From Segatella maculosa DSM 19339 = JCM 15638 (GTDB lineage Bacteria > Bacteroidota > Bacteroidia > Bacteroidales > Bacteroidaceae): a DNA stretch of 64,000 nucleotides. The notes under the pieces were generated by a model that saw only the letters and a program-made list of their open reading frames with translations, was not told the DNA's origin and did not search any database. Below, in pieces: positions 18,325-26,853 of the stretch. Every line of letters begins with the position of its first letter. Position 1 is the stretch's first letter. The stretch spans positions 60,971 through 124,970 of the forward strand of contig NZ_KB908326.1 of NCBI RefSeq assembly GCF_000382385.1, read 5' to 3'. The translations under genes were made by a program, and so were the position numbers.

Positions 18325-19362
18325 ATGAAACATCTTCTCATTATCCGCTTTTCTGCCATGGGCGATGTAGCCATGATGCTTCCCGTTGTGGCTTCGTTGG
18401 CACGCCAATATCCCGATCTTCGTGTTACAGTGTTGAGCAAACCGTTTGCTCGTCCATTCTTTGAAGGACTCGATAACGTTCGTTTCATGGCTGCCGACAT
18501 TAAAAACGAATATCAAGGTTTTAATGGTTTGAATGCACTTTATCGCAGATTGTTGGCAAAAAACTTCACCGATATAGCCGATTTTCATGATGTGTTGCGC
18601 ACGAAATACCTGCGGTTGCGTTTCTTCCTCGGTGGTTTTCGCGTGGCACATATAGATAAACACCGCAAAGGAAAGCGACTGTTGTGTCGGAAAAAGGATA
18701 AAGTAAAAGTACAGCAGCCCACATCTTTTGAAAACTATGCAGCAGTATTGGCCCGTTTGGGCTATCCCGTAAAGTTGGATTTTCAGTCGGTTTTCCCTAC
18801 CGAAGGGGGAAATCTGCGTCGGCTTCCGACTGTAATAGGCGAGAAAAAGGAGTTCCAGCGGTGGATAGGTATTGCCCCGTTTGCTGCCCATAAGGGTAAG
18901 ATTTATCCCTTGGAAAAGATGGAAAAGGTTGTTGAAAAGTTCATTCAGCTTTACCCTTCCTGTCGTATTTTCCTTTTTGGTGGTGGCGGGAAAGAGCGAG
19001 AAGTGCTTGATGCGTGGGCCAAGAATTATGCCAATTGCATGAATGCTTCGGCACTTTTGAACGGAATAGGCGACGAATTGATACTCATGAGCCATTTAGA
19101 TGTGATGTTAAGCATGGATAGTGGCAACATGCACTTGGCCTCGTTGGTAGGTACAAGAGTGGTAAGTGTCTGGGGAGCCACGCATCCTTTCGCCGGCTTC
19201 ATGGGCTGGAACCAACGCAAAACAGATGCCGTTCAGTTGGATATGCCCTGCCGTCCCTGTTCCGTTTATGGCAATAAGCCTTGTTTCCGAGGCGATTATG
19301 CTTGCATGAACGATATCGATTACGAACAAATTGTGGCACATGTGCAACGTATTTTCAATTAA
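18325..19362 (+). CDS. glycosyltransferase family 9 (heptosyltransferase-like)
   Basis: 345 residues. The N terminus KHLLIIRFSAMGDVAMMLPV is the diagnostic GT9 start, with Asp of GDV near the active site. The C-terminal nucleotide-sugar domain has IGIAPFAAHKGKIYPLEKM and the conserved SHLDVMLSMDSGNMHLASLVG, with the acidic and His positions that bind ADP-heptose in WaaC/WaaF. It probably adds a sugar to the lipopolysaccharide core on the inner face of the membrane; the donor sugar is not certain. It follows the DUF4254 gene in the same direction. Confidence 0.9.
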   Translation: MKHLLIIRFSAMGDVAMMLPVVASLARQYPDLRVTVLSKPFARPFFEGLDNVRFMAADIKNEYQGFNGLNALYRRLLAKNFTDIADFHDVLRTKYLRLRFFLGGFRVAHIDKHRKGKRLLCRKKDKVKVQQPTSFENYAAVLARLGYPVKLDFQSVFPTEGGNLRRLPTVIGEKKEFQRWIGIAPFAAHKGKIYPLEKMEKVVEKFIQLYPSCRIFLFGGGGKEREVLDAWAKNYANCMNASALLNGIGDELILMSHLDVMLSMDSGNMHLASLVGTRVVSVWGATHPFAGFMGWNQRKTDAVQLDMPCRPCSVYGNKPCFRGDYACMNDIDYEQIVAHVQRIFN

Positions 19363-19581
19363 AAAGACATCTATTATTGGCGACATGCATTGGAAAATCA
19401 TGGCTGTTATAACGGAATAAAAATGGAAAAAACGCGTGATTTATTGCACAATGTGGGGGTATTTGTGCAAGGTAAGGTGCTTTTTTGTATAAAATATTTG
19501 CGGAATTGAAAATAAATTTGTTCCTTTGCACGCAGTTTTTCATTAAGAAATTAATTTATAATCATTTTAAAATTAACTATT

Positions 19582-19818
19582 ATGGCAGAAATTGAAAGCA
19601 AGGTTAAAGCTATTATCGTAGACAAACTCGGTGTTGACGAGGCTGAAGTTAAGCCCGAAGCAAGCTTCACAAACGATCTTGGTGCAGACTCTTTGGATAC
19701 CGTAGAGCTGATTATGGAGTTCGAAAAAGAGTTTGGTATCTCTATTCCTGACGACAAAGCAGAGACCATTCAGACTGTAGGTGATGCTATTAAGTACATC
19801 GAAGAGAACGCAAAGTAA
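19582..19818 (+). CDS. acpP: acyl carrier protein
   Basis: 78 residues, highly acidic. The phosphopantetheine attachment site is Ser37 in [18 protein letters not shown]. It carries acyl chains in type II fatty acid synthesis. It is followed after 117 bp by fabF and then rnc, the standard bacterial order. A 16-bp inverted repeat lies in the gap before fabF. Confidence 0.98.
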   Translation: MAEIESKVKAIIVDKLGVDEAEVKPEASFTNDLGADSLDTVELIMEFEKEFGISIPDDKAETIQTVGDAIKYIEENAK

Positions 19819-19850
19819 TAGCATAGCTTAGATTATTTTGCAAATCATAA

Positions 19851-19914
19851 GATTAGGGATTAGTGATTAAGGATTGGGTTACAACCTGTTGTGCCCGGTC
19901 ACTAATCCCTAATC
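19851..19914 (+). terminator. long inverted repeat between acpP and fabF (possible attenuator)
   Basis: GATTAGGGATTAGTGA (19851-19866) and its exact complement TCACTAATCCCTAATC (19899-19914) form 16-bp arms. The loop contains a smaller stem around ACAAC/GTTGT. CCTAATCAATTTTTT follows, so the structure could act as a partial terminator that makes acpP mRNA more abundant than fabF mRNA. The TTAGGGA iterations may also mark a dispersed repeat. Confidence 0.55.
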
Positions 19915-19935
19915 CCTAATCAATTTTTTATATAT

Positions 19936-21198
19936 ATGGAATTAAAAAGAGTAGTAGTAACAGGTTTGGGAGCTGTTACACCGGTTGGTAACACGCCAGA
20001 AGAGACTTGGAAAAACCTGCTTGAAGGCAAGAGTGGAGCTGCACCAATCACCCATTTCGATACAACATTGTTCAAAACCAAGTTTGCCTGCGAGGTAAAA
20101 GACTTGAATTTGAATGACTATATCGACCGTAAAGAGGCCCGAAAGATGGACCGTTATTGCCAATTGGCAATGGTAAGTGCCGCTCAAGGCATCAAAGATG
20201 CCGGTCTCGATTTGGAGAAAGAAGACCTGAACCGTATCGGTGTGGTCTACGGAGTGGGCATCGGTGGCATTCAAACTTTCCAAGATGAGGTGACATATTA
20301 CGGACAACACGTTACTGATGGACCTAAATTCAATCCCTTTTTCATACCGAAAATGATTGCAGATATAGCTGCTGGGCAGATAAGTATACAGTATGGGTTC
20401 CACGGTCCCAACTATACTACGACCAGTGCTTGCGCATCTTCGAGCAATGCTTTAGCTGATGCGTTCAACCTTATCCGCTTGGGAAAGGCCGATATTATTG
20501 TAAGTGGCGGTGCAGAAGCAGCCATCTGCGAATGCGGAGTGGGCGGTTTTAATGCCATGCATGCCCTATCTACGCGCAATGAAGACCCCGAACATGCGAG
20601 CCGTCCCTTTAGTGCAAGCCGCGATGGTTTCGTGATGGGAGAGGGAGCGGGCTGTTTAATACTCGAAGAAATGGACCATGCAAAGGCACGAGGTGCAAGG
20701 ATTTACGCCGAAATGGTAGGCGAAGGAGCAAGTGCCGACGCCCATCATATCACCGCTTCTCACCCGGAAGGCCTCGGTGCAAAGCTTGTTATGATGAACG
20801 CACTCAAGGATGCTGGCTTGCAACCTGAGGACATTGACTACATCAACGTGCATGGAACGTCTACTCCAGTGGGTGATATTTCAGAGGCAAAAGCCATAAA
20901 AGACGTCTTTGGAGCCCATGCCTATGAACTCAATATCAGCTCAACAAAGAGCATGACCGGCCACCTTTTGGGTGCTGCAGGAGCTGTTGAAGCGATGGTT
21001 TGTGTGCTGAGTGTGAAGCATAATATAGTGCCTCCGACCATCAATCACGCAGAAGGTGACGACGATGAACAACTGGATTACAAATTAAACTTCACTTTCA
21101 ACAAGGCTCAAAAGCGTGAAGTGCGTGCGGCATTGAGCAACACTTTCGGCTTTGGAGGACATAACTGCTGCGTTGTTTTCAAGAAATATGCTGAATAA
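19936..21198 (+). CDS. fabF: beta-ketoacyl-ACP synthase II
   Basis: 420 residues with the thiolase fold. The Cys-His-His triad is complete: Cys166 in TTTSACASSSNALAD, His306 in YINVHGTSTPVGD and His343 in KSMTGHLLGAAGAVEAM. The C terminus FGFGGHNCCVVF is typical. It condenses malonyl-ACP with acyl-ACP during chain elongation. It lies in the acpP-fabF-rnc cluster; its stop codon overlaps the start of rnc by 11 bp. Confidence 0.98.
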   Translation: MELKRVVVTGLGAVTPVGNTPEETWKNLLEGKSGAAPITHFDTTLFKTKFACEVKDLNLNDYIDRKEARKMDRYCQLAMVSAAQGIKDAGLDLEKEDLNRIGVVYGVGIGGIQTFQDEVTYYGQHVTDGPKFNPFFIPKMIADIAAGQISIQYGFHGPNYTTTSACASSSNALADAFNLIRLGKADIIVSGGAEAAICECGVGGFNAMHALSTRNEDPEHASRPFSASRDGFVMGEGAGCLILEEMDHAKARGARIYAEMVGEGASADAHHITASHPEGLGAKLVMMNALKDAGLQPEDIDYINVHGTSTPVGDISEAKAIKDVFGAHAYELNISSTKSMTGHLLGAAGAVEAMVCVLSVKHNIVPPTINHAEGDDDEQLDYKLNFTFNKAQKREVRAALSNTFGFGGHNCCVVFKKYAE

Positions 21199-22267
21199 TA
21201 TCATTGATAGAATAAAGCTTCCTTTCCGAAAAGAGAAGGAGCTTTATTCGTCTTTACGTTCCATTCTCGGCTTTTTTCCACACGATATCAGCTACTATAA
21301 GTTGGCATTAATGCATAAAAGTGTGATGCGACGCAATGCAAAAGGGAAGCCAGTTAACAACGAACGACTTGAGTTTTTGGGTGATGCTATCCTTGATGCC
21401 ATTGTAGGTGACATCGTTTACCAGCACTTTCCGGGTAAGAGAGAGGGCTTTCTTACCAACACACGCTCCAAACTTGTGCAGCGAGAAACGCTGAATAAGC
21501 TGGCCAAAGAGCTTGGAATTAGCCGATTAATCCTTAGCAATGGGCGTAGCTCTTCACATAATAATTACATAGGAGGCAATGCTTTTGAGGCACTTGTTGG
21601 GGCCATTTATCTCGACAAGGGCTATGATGCTTGCATGCGTTTTATGAAGAACCGAATCCTTGCACAGATGATCAACATCGACAAAGTGGCCTATAAAGAG
21701 GTGAATTTCAAGAGCAAACTCATCGAATGGAGTCAGAAAAACCGCGTCCGTCTCGACTTTAATATCCTTGAACAAGGCAAAGACAAGAACGGAAGTCCGA
21801 TGTTCAACTATCGTGTTGTCATTGAAGGTGTAGACGGATGTAGCGGTGTTGGCTACAGTAAAAAGGAGAGCCAGCAACTCGCCAGCAAGCTTACTTTAGA
21901 GCGATTGCGCAAAGAACCGAAGTTTATCGACGCCGTATTCGCTGCCAAAGCCGACCGTACAAAGATGGAAGAAGAGCCGGTTGAGAACGTGCCGAGCACG
22001 GATGAGGCCGACAATTTCATCATTCCTCAAAGCAAAGATGACAAACTTCCGGAGGAAAAACACGAAAACGTGTTCCGTGAAACCGTTTATGAGGACAGGC
22101 CAAGTCGCAACCGTCGTCGTTCACCCATGTATAAAACCGAGAAAGAATCGGCAGAACAAAAACCCGAAAAGGATAAAGACGAGTTCGATTTGAGCGATAT
22201 CAGTGCGCGAAAGCAGAGCGATGAAGAAATCATTGCTGCTGCCGAAGCTGCCGCTTTCAAAGAATAA
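21188..22267 (+). CDS. rnc: ribonuclease III with long acidic C-terminal tail
   Basis: 359 residues from the ATG at 21188, which overlaps the 3' end of fabF by 11 bp; an ATG at 21152 would extend the overlap and adds nothing conserved. The catalytic domain has the signature NERLEFLGDAILDAIVGD and GNAFEALVGAIYLDKG with the metal-binding Glu and Asp. The dsRNA-binding domain follows (FKSKLIEWSQKNRVRL to SKKESQQLASKLTLERL). After about residue 245 there is a low-complexity tail of over 100 residues rich in Glu, Lys, Asp and Arg that is absent from standard 220-250-residue enzymes. It processes rRNA and other double-stranded RNA. A strong terminator follows at 22333. Confidence 0.93.
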   Translation: MLNNIIDRIKLPFRKEKELYSSLRSILGFFPHDISYYKLALMHKSVMRRNAKGKPVNNERLEFLGDAILDAIVGDIVYQHFPGKREGFLTNTRSKLVQRETLNKLAKELGISRLILSNGRSSSHNNYIGGNAFEALVGAIYLDKGYDACMRFMKNRILAQMINIDKVAYKEVNFKSKLIEWSQKNRVRLDFNILEQGKDKNGSPMFNYRVVIEGVDGCSGVGYSKKESQQLASKLTLERLRKEPKFIDAVFAAKADRTKMEEEPVENVPSTDEADNFIIPQSKDDKLPEEKHENVFRETVYEDRPSRNRRRSPMYKTEKESAEQKPEKDKDEFDLSDISARKQSDEEIIAAAEAAAFKE

Positions 22268-22332
22268 GCATATTCAAACGGGCTGTTTTATTCCGTTTCC
22301 GAATGAAATAAAATAGCGATACCAATAGAAGA

Positions 22333-22370
22333 AGCCATAAAATATAGCCGTATTTTATGGCTTTTTCTAT
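22333..22370 (+). terminator. intrinsic terminator after rnc
   Basis: AGCCATAAAATA (22333-22344) pairs perfectly with TATTTTATGGCT (22351-22362), followed by TTTT. A second weaker stem (GCTGTTTTATT / AATAAAATAGC) precedes it. The rest of 22371-22730 is AT-rich and I see no gene in it. Confidence 0.85.
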
Positions 22371-22731
22371 TTTTTTTTGTGAAGAAAATGAAGGTAAAAT
22401 AAGGTGTAAATCAGTTTATTTTCCCATTAAAATGGGGTGGGGTGGAAATCAAAAATGAGTATATGGAACCATAATCTTGATTTTATGATTTTCTTTTACA
22501 AACGCTTTCGCATAACTTGCGTATTTGAAATGGAAGCACAGATGATAGGAATAGAAACCGTATTTTACGCTTTTATAAACCATTAAAAATCAAATGATTA
22601 AATAAAACAATGCAATCTGCGAGGCAAAACTCGCTGTTTTGCAGATCGATTGTATGGACTTTGCAAGCTGAAATCACTCGTTTTGTGTAGTTATTTCAAT
22701 CATTTTCCTGCATAACATGCCATGATAGGCA

Positions 22732-22825
22732 TGTAGGGACGCACGGCTCGTGCGTCCGTTCCATCAATATTGAAAGGTATATCCACGTGGTTTAATGAGC
22801 GGACGCACGGCCCGTGCGTCCCTAC
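22732..22825. repeat. REP/BIME-like module (94 bp) plus an unpaired arm at 22882-22914
   Basis: Left arm TGTAGGGACGCACGG at 22732 and inverted right arm ending CGTGCGTCCCTACA at 22825. A third arm, again in the right orientation (GCAGACGCACGG... ending CCTACA), follows at 22882-22914 without a partner. Between them, CACCCGTTTACTTGTCTATT resembles the spacer of the arrays at 31 and 43.5 kb. Confidence 0.92.
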
Positions 22826-22931
22826 ATGCATACGAGCATTTAACTTGCTCACCCGTTTACTTGTCTATTGTTAACTGAAGCGGGGAGCAGACGCACGGGC
22901 CGTGCGTCCCTACATGCATCATATTGAAAAC

Positions 22932-23014
22932 CAATATCAGCCATATTATCGCACAATGTCAGCCATATTGCGCGGTAAAGTGGGTGATATTGCGCGACGA
23001 TATGGCTGATATTG
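22932..23014. repeat. family 2 palindromic short-unit array
   Basis: CAATATCAGCCATAT (22932-22946) and ATATGGCTGATATTG (23000-23014) are perfect 15-bp outer arms. Inside are smaller units AATGTCAGCCATATTGCGCGG and GATATTGCGCGACGATATGG. It starts 18 bp from the unpaired REP arm. The rest up to the dehydrogenase gene at 23254 is AT-rich without a recognisable gene. Confidence 0.88.
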
Positions 23015-23208
23015 TCAACTGCGATGAGGAAAACGGAAAAGTAAAACGATGGAAAATGGCTTGTAAAAAACGGAAGATAGAGTCCGGAGGTCGATTATCC
23101 TTACTTTTTATTTCTATTTCATGGTACTCCGAAGTGTTAAAATTAGCGTACATTTTTTTACAAAACAAATTTCCATTCATTTATGGCAGGATTTTAAAAT
23201 AAATGATA

Positions 23209-23216
23209 TATATTTG
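23209..23216 (+). promoter_or_regulatory. -7 element of the KduD-like gene
   Basis: TATATTTG fits TAnnTTTG and lies 37 bp before the ATG at 23254. It overlaps an in-frame upstream ATG at 23203, which argues for the later start. Confidence 0.65.
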
Positions 23217-23253
23217 CAGAAATATTACGAATAACTCGAAACAAAAACAAATC

Positions 23254-24057
23254 ATGGACACATTTTCAAAAAAATTCTCTTTAGAAGGTAAGGTAGCTTT
23301 GGTCACAGGTGGTGCTTATGGCATCGGATTTGCCATTGCTGAGGCCTACGCAAAGGCTGGGGCTAAGGTGGCATTCAACTGTCGTAGTGAGCAACATCTT
23401 GCGCAAGCGTTGGCCGACTACAAGGCCAAAGGCATCGATGCCCGCGGATATATTGCCGATGTCACCGACGAATCGCAGGTTAAAACGCTCGTCAATACGA
23501 TTGAAAAGGAGCTCGGAACGATTGATATTCTCGTCAACAACGCCGGAATCATCAAGCGTATTCCGATGGAAGAGATGAGTGTGGAGGACTTCAGACAGGT
23601 GATTGACATCGACCTCAACGCTCCTTTTATCGTCTCAAAAGCCGTCATTCCGGGTATGAAACGAAAGGGACACGGAAAGATTATCAACATTTGTTCGATG
23701 ATGAGTGAGCTGGGTCGTGAGACAGTCAGCGCGTATGCGGCAGCCAAAGGCGGCCTGAAAATGCTCACACGCAATATATGTTCGGAGTTCGGCGAGCACA
23801 ATATACAGTGCAACGGCATTGGTCCGGGCTACATAGCTACGCCACAAACCGCTCCACTTCGCGAGAAACAACCCGACGGAAGCCGCCATCCTTTCGACCG
23901 ATTCATCATCAGTAAGACCCCGGCTGCACGTTGGGGAACGCCTGAAGACCTGATGGGACCGGCCGTTTTCTTGGCTTCTGACGCCAGCGACTTTGTGAAT
24001 GGTCACATTCTCTATGTGGACGGCGGCATCTTGGCCTACATCGGCAAGCAACCGTAA
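23254..24057 (+). CDS. SDR dehydrogenase, gluconate 5-dehydrogenase / KduD-like
   Basis: 267 residues from the ATG at 23254. NAD(P) is bound by VALVTGGAYGIGFAIAEAYA, NNAGI follows, and the catalytic Ser-Tyr-Lys set is in INICSMMSELGRETVSAYAAAKGG. The C terminus DFVNGHILYVDGG is standard. Bacteroidetes proteins of this type are named gluconate 5-dehydrogenase or 2-deoxy-D-gluconate/KduD dehydrogenase; KduD reduces 2,5-diketo-3-deoxygluconate in breakdown of unsaturated uronates. That would fit the lyase/GH88 locus at 44-59 kb, but kduI is not beside it and substrate is not proved. It is a single-gene unit. Confidence 0.8.
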   Translation: MDTFSKKFSLEGKVALVTGGAYGIGFAIAEAYAKAGAKVAFNCRSEQHLAQALADYKAKGIDARGYIADVTDESQVKTLVNTIEKELGTIDILVNNAGIIKRIPMEEMSVEDFRQVIDIDLNAPFIVSKAVIPGMKRKGHGKIINICSMMSELGRETVSAYAAAKGGLKMLTRNICSEFGEHNIQCNGIGPGYIATPQTAPLREKQPDGSRHPFDRFIISKTPAARWGTPEDLMGPAVFLASDASDFVNGHILYVDGGILAYIGKQP

Positions 24058-24126
24058 GGCCACGAGGAGCAAGGAGTGCCGAAATCAGGCCATAATCAGG
24101 CCAATGTGATAAATCGTTTGACCGCA

Positions 24127-24220
24127 TGTAGGGACGCACGGCTCGTGCGTCCACTCAAACAATCATACATATACACCTGCAATTCACCCTAAACGGACGC
24201 ACGAACCGTGCGTCCCTACA
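24127..24220. repeat. REP/BIME-like module (94 bp)
   Basis: TGTAGGGACGCACGG/CTCGTGCGTCC and its inverted partner ending GTGCGTCCCTACA, 94 bp in all. It fills the first part of the gap 24058-24511 between the KduD-like gene and metK. Confidence 0.93.
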
Positions 24221-24226
24221 TCTCCT

Positions 24227-24259
24227 TCTCGGCCCTATTGCGATGCAATAGGGCCGAGA
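24227..24259. repeat. perfect 15-bp palindrome with 3-nt loop
   Basis: TCTCGGCCCTATTGC, GAT, GCAATAGGGCCGAGA. It begins 6 bp after the REP-like module. A T-run does not follow, so it is not a simple terminator. The inner CCTATTGC/GCAATAGG resembles the hairpins of family 2, of which it may be a minimal copy. Confidence 0.8.
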
Positions 24260-24341
24260 TGATTATGAAGGAAAGGGAGCGGGAGGAACAGTTACATGCA
24301 AACGGGAACCGAAATTAAGCTATTAACTTTCGTATTATTAT

Positions 24342-24372
24342 TTTGCAATATGGAAAATAGTTTGTAACTTTG
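24342..24372 (+). promoter_or_regulatory. metK promoter
   Basis: TTTG (24342-24345), 19 bp, TAACTTTG (24365-24372): an exact match to the Bacteroidetes promoter. The start site should be near 24376-24380, giving a leader of about 135 nt that contains the riboswitch. Confidence 0.85.
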
Positions 24373-24400
24373 CGGCAAGTTAATAGATTATGTATAACAA

Positions 24401-24452
24401 TTGTGGAAAAATTTGGCTGCTTGCAACCACATAAAAAAATGCTAAAACTGCA
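24401..24452 (+). promoter_or_regulatory. SAM-II-like riboswitch in the metK leader
   Basis: P1 is TGTGG (24402-24406) with CCACA (24427-24431). The loop holds ATTTGGCTGCTTGCAA, and the strand after the stem is TAAAAAAATGCTAAAACTGC. From memory this follows the SAM-II pattern: GTGG, an ATTTG segment, CTTGCA then CCAC, an A-rich linker and GCTAAA that folds back as a pseudoknot. It sits in the leader of metK, whose product makes SAM. A second CCAC-GCTAAAAAG string at 24489-24500, and TTCCAC complementary to GTGGAA, could form the alternative fold close to the start codon. Confidence 0.7.
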
Positions 24453-24511
24453 AAATCCTCTCTGATTTTACGGTTACTTGGTGTTGTTCCACGCTAAAAA
24501 GTAATAGAAAA

Positions 24512-25768
24512 ATGAGTTATTTATTCTCTTCAGAGTCAGTGTCCGAGGGACATCCTGACAAGGTTTCCGACCAAATTTCGGACGCATTGCTCGACCAGTT
24601 TCTGGCTTATGACGCGCAATCTCACTGCGCCATCGAGACGTTTTGCACCACGGGACAAGTGGTTATCATGGGCGAAGTGCGCTCAAAAGAGTATATCGAC
24701 TTGCAAACCATCGCCCGAAACACCATCAAAAAGATTGGTTATACCAAGGCAGAGTATCAGTTTGACGGCAATTCATGTGGCATTTTGACGGCCATTCATG
24801 AGCAGAGCGATGACATTAATCGTGGTGTGAGCCGACAAAATGAAGACGAACAAGGAGCAGGAGACCAAGGAATGATGTTTGGTTATGCCACTATCGAGAC
24901 CGAGGACTACATGCCTGTGTCGCTTTATCTGTCACATTTGCTGATGCGTACGCTGGCCGAAATCCGTCACGAGGGCAAATTGATGCCTTATCTACGCCCC
25001 GACGCCAAGAGTCAAGTGACGATTGAATATAACGACGCTGGTATTCCGCAACGAATCGACACGATTGTCGTGAGTACACAGCATGATGCGTTCCTCAATG
25101 ACGATGAAGCTATGCTCAATAAAATCAAAGAAGACGTCATCAACATTCTTATTCCGCGCGTGAAAAGCCGTTTAGGCGAGAAAGTATTAGCCTTGTTCAA
25201 TGACAATATCAAGTATCTCGTCAACCCGACGGGCAAGTTTGTCATCGGAGGTCCGCATGGTGACACCGGACTTACAGGCCGTAAGATTATAGTTGACACA
25301 TATGGCGGCAAAGGAGCACACGGTGGAGGAGCCTTTTCAGGTAAAGATCCGTCGAAGGTTGACCGCTCTGCGGCCTATGCTGCACGCTATATCGCCAAGA
25401 ATATGGTAGCGGCAGGCGTCGCAGACGAGATGCTTGTGCAGTTGGCTTACGCTATTGGCGTGGCTAAACCGGTCAGTGTGTATGTCGATACCTATGGTCG
25501 GAGCAACGTAAAGATGAGCGATGGCGAGATTGCAAGGCAAATTGAACGACTGTTCGACCTCCGTCCGCACGCTATTGAGCGTATGTTGAAGCTGAGACAG
25601 CCGATGTATTTGGAAACGGCAGCCTATGGACACATGGGAAGACGTAATGAAGTGGTGAAAAAGACCTTTACCAGCAGGTATCATGAGCCGAAAACCATCG
25701 ACGTGGAGCTGTTCACGTGGGAGAAACTCGACCGTGTGGCCGACATTAAACAGGCATTTAATCTGTAA
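24512..25768 (+). CDS. metK: S-adenosylmethionine synthetase
   Basis: 418 residues. The N-terminal ATP/methionine segment [20 protein letters not shown], the central [12 protein letters not shown] and the phosphate-binding [19 protein letters not shown] are all present. It makes SAM from ATP and methionine in the cytoplasm. Preceded by an exact promoter and a SAM-II-like leader, so feedback control by SAM is likely. An intrinsic terminator follows at 25784. Confidence 0.98.
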   Translation: MSYLFSSESVSEGHPDKVSDQISDALLDQFLAYDAQSHCAIETFCTTGQVVIMGEVRSKEYIDLQTIARNTIKKIGYTKAEYQFDGNSCGILTAIHEQSDDINRGVSRQNEDEQGAGDQGMMFGYATIETEDYMPVSLYLSHLLMRTLAEIRHEGKLMPYLRPDAKSQVTIEYNDAGIPQRIDTIVVSTQHDAFLNDDEAMLNKIKEDVINILIPRVKSRLGEKVLALFNDNIKYLVNPTGKFVIGGPHGDTGLTGRKIIVDTYGGKGAHGGGAFSGKDPSKVDRSAAYAARYIAKNMVAAGVADEMLVQLAYAIGVAKPVSVYVDTYGRSNVKMSDGEIARQIERLFDLRPHAIERMLKLRQPMYLETAAYGHMGRRNEVVKKTFTSRYHEPKTIDVELFTWEKLDRVADIKQAFNL

Positions 25769-25783
25769 ATTCATGTACCGAAA

Positions 25784-25815
25784 GAGACGGAAAGCACGTG
25801 TTTCCGTCCCTTTTT
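25784..25815 (+). terminator. intrinsic terminator after metK
   Basis: GACGGAAA and TTTCCGTC pair around AGCACGTG-type loop bases, followed by CCTTTTT. The upstream GTG at 25798, in frame with the next gene, lies inside this hairpin, supporting the ATG at 25828 as that gene's start. Confidence 0.85.
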
Positions 25816-25827
25816 CATCATAATAGA

Positions 25828-26847
25828 ATGATACAACAAGGAGATTCCATCGCACAAGCAGCACTGTCGGAAGGTGTTCCCGAGGCCGAAGCACTCGTAC
25901 ATCGGCAACCTACGCCGGCCGAAGTGCTGAGTTGGCTGCCCAAGAACGCCACGCCGGCCCAACAAGATTCGGCCATTCAGGCCCATATCAAGCCGAGCGA
26001 GATTCATTGGAGCAGCCGTCCCGACACGCTACATCTGCCGGGTCAGCCCGTAGGGAAGAGCTGGCGGGACGTGAGTCTCCCGAAATACTACAAAGAATCA
26101 TTCTTTTCGCGTTCTCCTTTGTTCCATCCTGAGCTACCGGGTGGGCGAATGGGCGTTGCAGGAGACCCCATTCCGTATTCCGTTGCAGCGGACAATGTGA
26201 TAACGGGGCTTCTTTTGGCTTGCTTTGTCATTGGTATAGTGGCCTTCAGAAAGTCGCGTGGCTTCATCGGACGGCAGGCAAAGCACTTCTTCTACGTGCA
26301 ACACGGCGAGACAACGGCCGTTACTGAGACGGCAAGCGAGCTTCGTTTCCAGTTTTTCTTGATGCTTCAGACGTGTCTTCAGCTAGCGTTGCTGTTCTTT
26401 TTTCACACACGTGCCACCCTTAGCGACACGTTTATTGTCGATCAATACCAAGTAATCGGGTGGTTTTCTGGTGCGTTTCTGATTTATTTCCTATTGAAGA
26501 TAGTGATTTACACGGTGACCAATCTGACCTTTTTCGACCGTAAGCGGAACGAACAATGGCTCAAGTCGATTCTCTTTATCGTGTCGATAGAGGGCTTGTT
26601 GCTATTCCCTGCGAGCACATTGGTGGCCTATTTCGGTCTCCAAGTAGACCATGCTATGGTTTATACCTTTGTGGTTATCGTCCTACTTAAAATCATGTTG
26701 TTCTGCAAGAGCTATCTTATCTTTTTCAAACAAAACGGAAGTTATGTGCAGAATATTTTGTACTTTTGCACCCTTGAAGTCATGCCTGTGCTCGCTTTAT
26801 GGGGAACCTTGGCAACAATTAACGCATATTTGAAAATCAATTTTTAG
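25828..26847 (+). CDS. DUF4271 integral membrane protein
   Basis: 339 residues from the ATG at 25828. The N-terminal third is soluble and Pro-rich (RQPTPAEVLSWLPKNATPAQ). The rest has about six hydrophobic segments, including NVITGLLLACFVIGIVAF and SILFIVSIEGLLLFPAS, with the conserved YFLLKIVIYTVTNLTFFD. This matches DUF4271, a Bacteroidetes-specific family with no known function. It lies immediately before hemD (6-bp gap), the usual arrangement in the phylum, so co-expression with hemD, rnpA and yidD is expected. Confidence 0.85.
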   Translation: MIQQGDSIAQAALSEGVPEAEALVHRQPTPAEVLSWLPKNATPAQQDSAIQAHIKPSEIHWSSRPDTLHLPGQPVGKSWRDVSLPKYYKESFFSRSPLFHPELPGGRMGVAGDPIPYSVAADNVITGLLLACFVIGIVAFRKSRGFIGRQAKHFFYVQHGETTAVTETASELRFQFFLMLQTCLQLALLFFFHTRATLSDTFIVDQYQVIGWFSGAFLIYFLLKIVIYTVTNLTFFDRKRNEQWLKSILFIVSIEGLLLFPASTLVAYFGLQVDHAMVYTFVVIVLLKIMLFCKSYLIFFKQNGSYVQNILYFCTLEVMPVLALWGTLATINAYLKINF

Positions 26848-26853
26848 GATATA

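Noticed and set aside
23203..23253. Earlier ATG as start of the KduD-like gene
   Set aside because: It overlaps the -7 promoter element and adds non-conserved residues before the SDR start.
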